A model generated the notes under the pieces. That model was not told the origin of the DNA and searched no databases. It worked only from the letters and a program-made list of their open reading frames with translations. Positions 5,201-5,287 of a stretch of 5,287 nt of DNA are shown one piece after another. This stretch comes from an uncultured Hyphomicrobiales bacterium (GTDB lineage Bacteria > Pseudomonadota > Alphaproteobacteria > Rhizobiales > Beijerinckiaceae). Made by a program: the position numbers and the translations under genes. Where the stretch lies: NCBI GenBank assembly GCA_903903935.1, contig CAIVAX010000479.1, positions 1 through 5,287 of the forward strand, in the 5' to 3' direction. How positions within the stretch are numbered: the first letter of the stretch is position 1; each line of letters begins with the position of its first letter.

Positions 5201-5287
5201 ACAGATCATTATGCCAATCAATAAAATATTGTCACCCCCTTCAACCTAATCAGACATCTGCTTGCAGTTAAGGTTTTCTATGCAACG
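5201..5287. other. AT-rich terminal stretch, no gene seen
   Basis: No coding frame of useful length is visible. An ATG at 5211 stops after 12 codons. An ATG at 5280, six bases after AAGG (5270-5273), could begin a gene beyond the window, but only two codons are visible. From 5161 to 5230 only 16 of 70 bases are G or C, much lower than in the genes. Confidence 0.5.

Noticed and set aside
5280..5287. ATG with AAGG upstream at the right edge
   Set aside because: Only two codons are visible, so a gene cannot be supported.

Overview
The window reads as chromosomal DNA from an alphaproteobacterium, probably of the order Hyphomicrobiales. The evidence is a pair of DUF465 (YdcH-like) genes, a 68-residue CspA-type protein ending in a TDRRSGK-type tail, a DUF1330 gene and an orphan Bug/TctC-type binding protein. 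The taxonomic call rests on protein style, not on a marker gene. Base composition is intermediate, with GC near half by eye, except for a clearly AT-rich stretch after the last gene.

Layout, left to right. Positions 1-173 (minus) hold the start of a DUF465 gene that runs off the window. A 353-bp spacer with no convincing gene separates it from a second, divergent DUF465 gene (527-715, plus). Next come three plus-strand genes with spacers of 62 and 92 bp: a DUF1330 protein (841-1131), a protein of the 4,5-dihydroxyphthalate decarboxylase (Pht5) / NMT1-THI5-like fold (1194-2180), and a secreted Bug/TctC solute-binding protein (2273-3301). A good intrinsic terminator (3332-3367) closes this group. 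A cold shock protein gene (3523-3729) follows behind a long structured leader and carries its own strong terminator (3752-3784). The last gene is a 410-residue MFS_3/EntS-like exporter (3906-5138). It is preceded by a 19-codon reading frame that overlaps its start, and followed by AT-rich DNA with two overlapping hairpins.

Functionally, the most suggestive group is DUF1330 - Pht5-like - Bug. A periplasmic capture protein beside a possible cytoplasmic decarboxylase fits uptake and processing of an aromatic or other carboxylic acid. However, no TctA/TctB membrane partners, ring dioxygenase or regulator lie in the window, so substrate and pathway are inference. The csp and MFS genes appear to be separate transcription units.

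No CRISPR array, tRNA, rRNA, insertion sequence or phage gene was seen. The items most worth a second look are the csp leader (a promoter overlapping the upstream terminator, plus a hairpin over the ribosome binding site), two palindromes in front of the Bug gene, and the short overlapping frame before the exporter. None of these shows that a new system exists.
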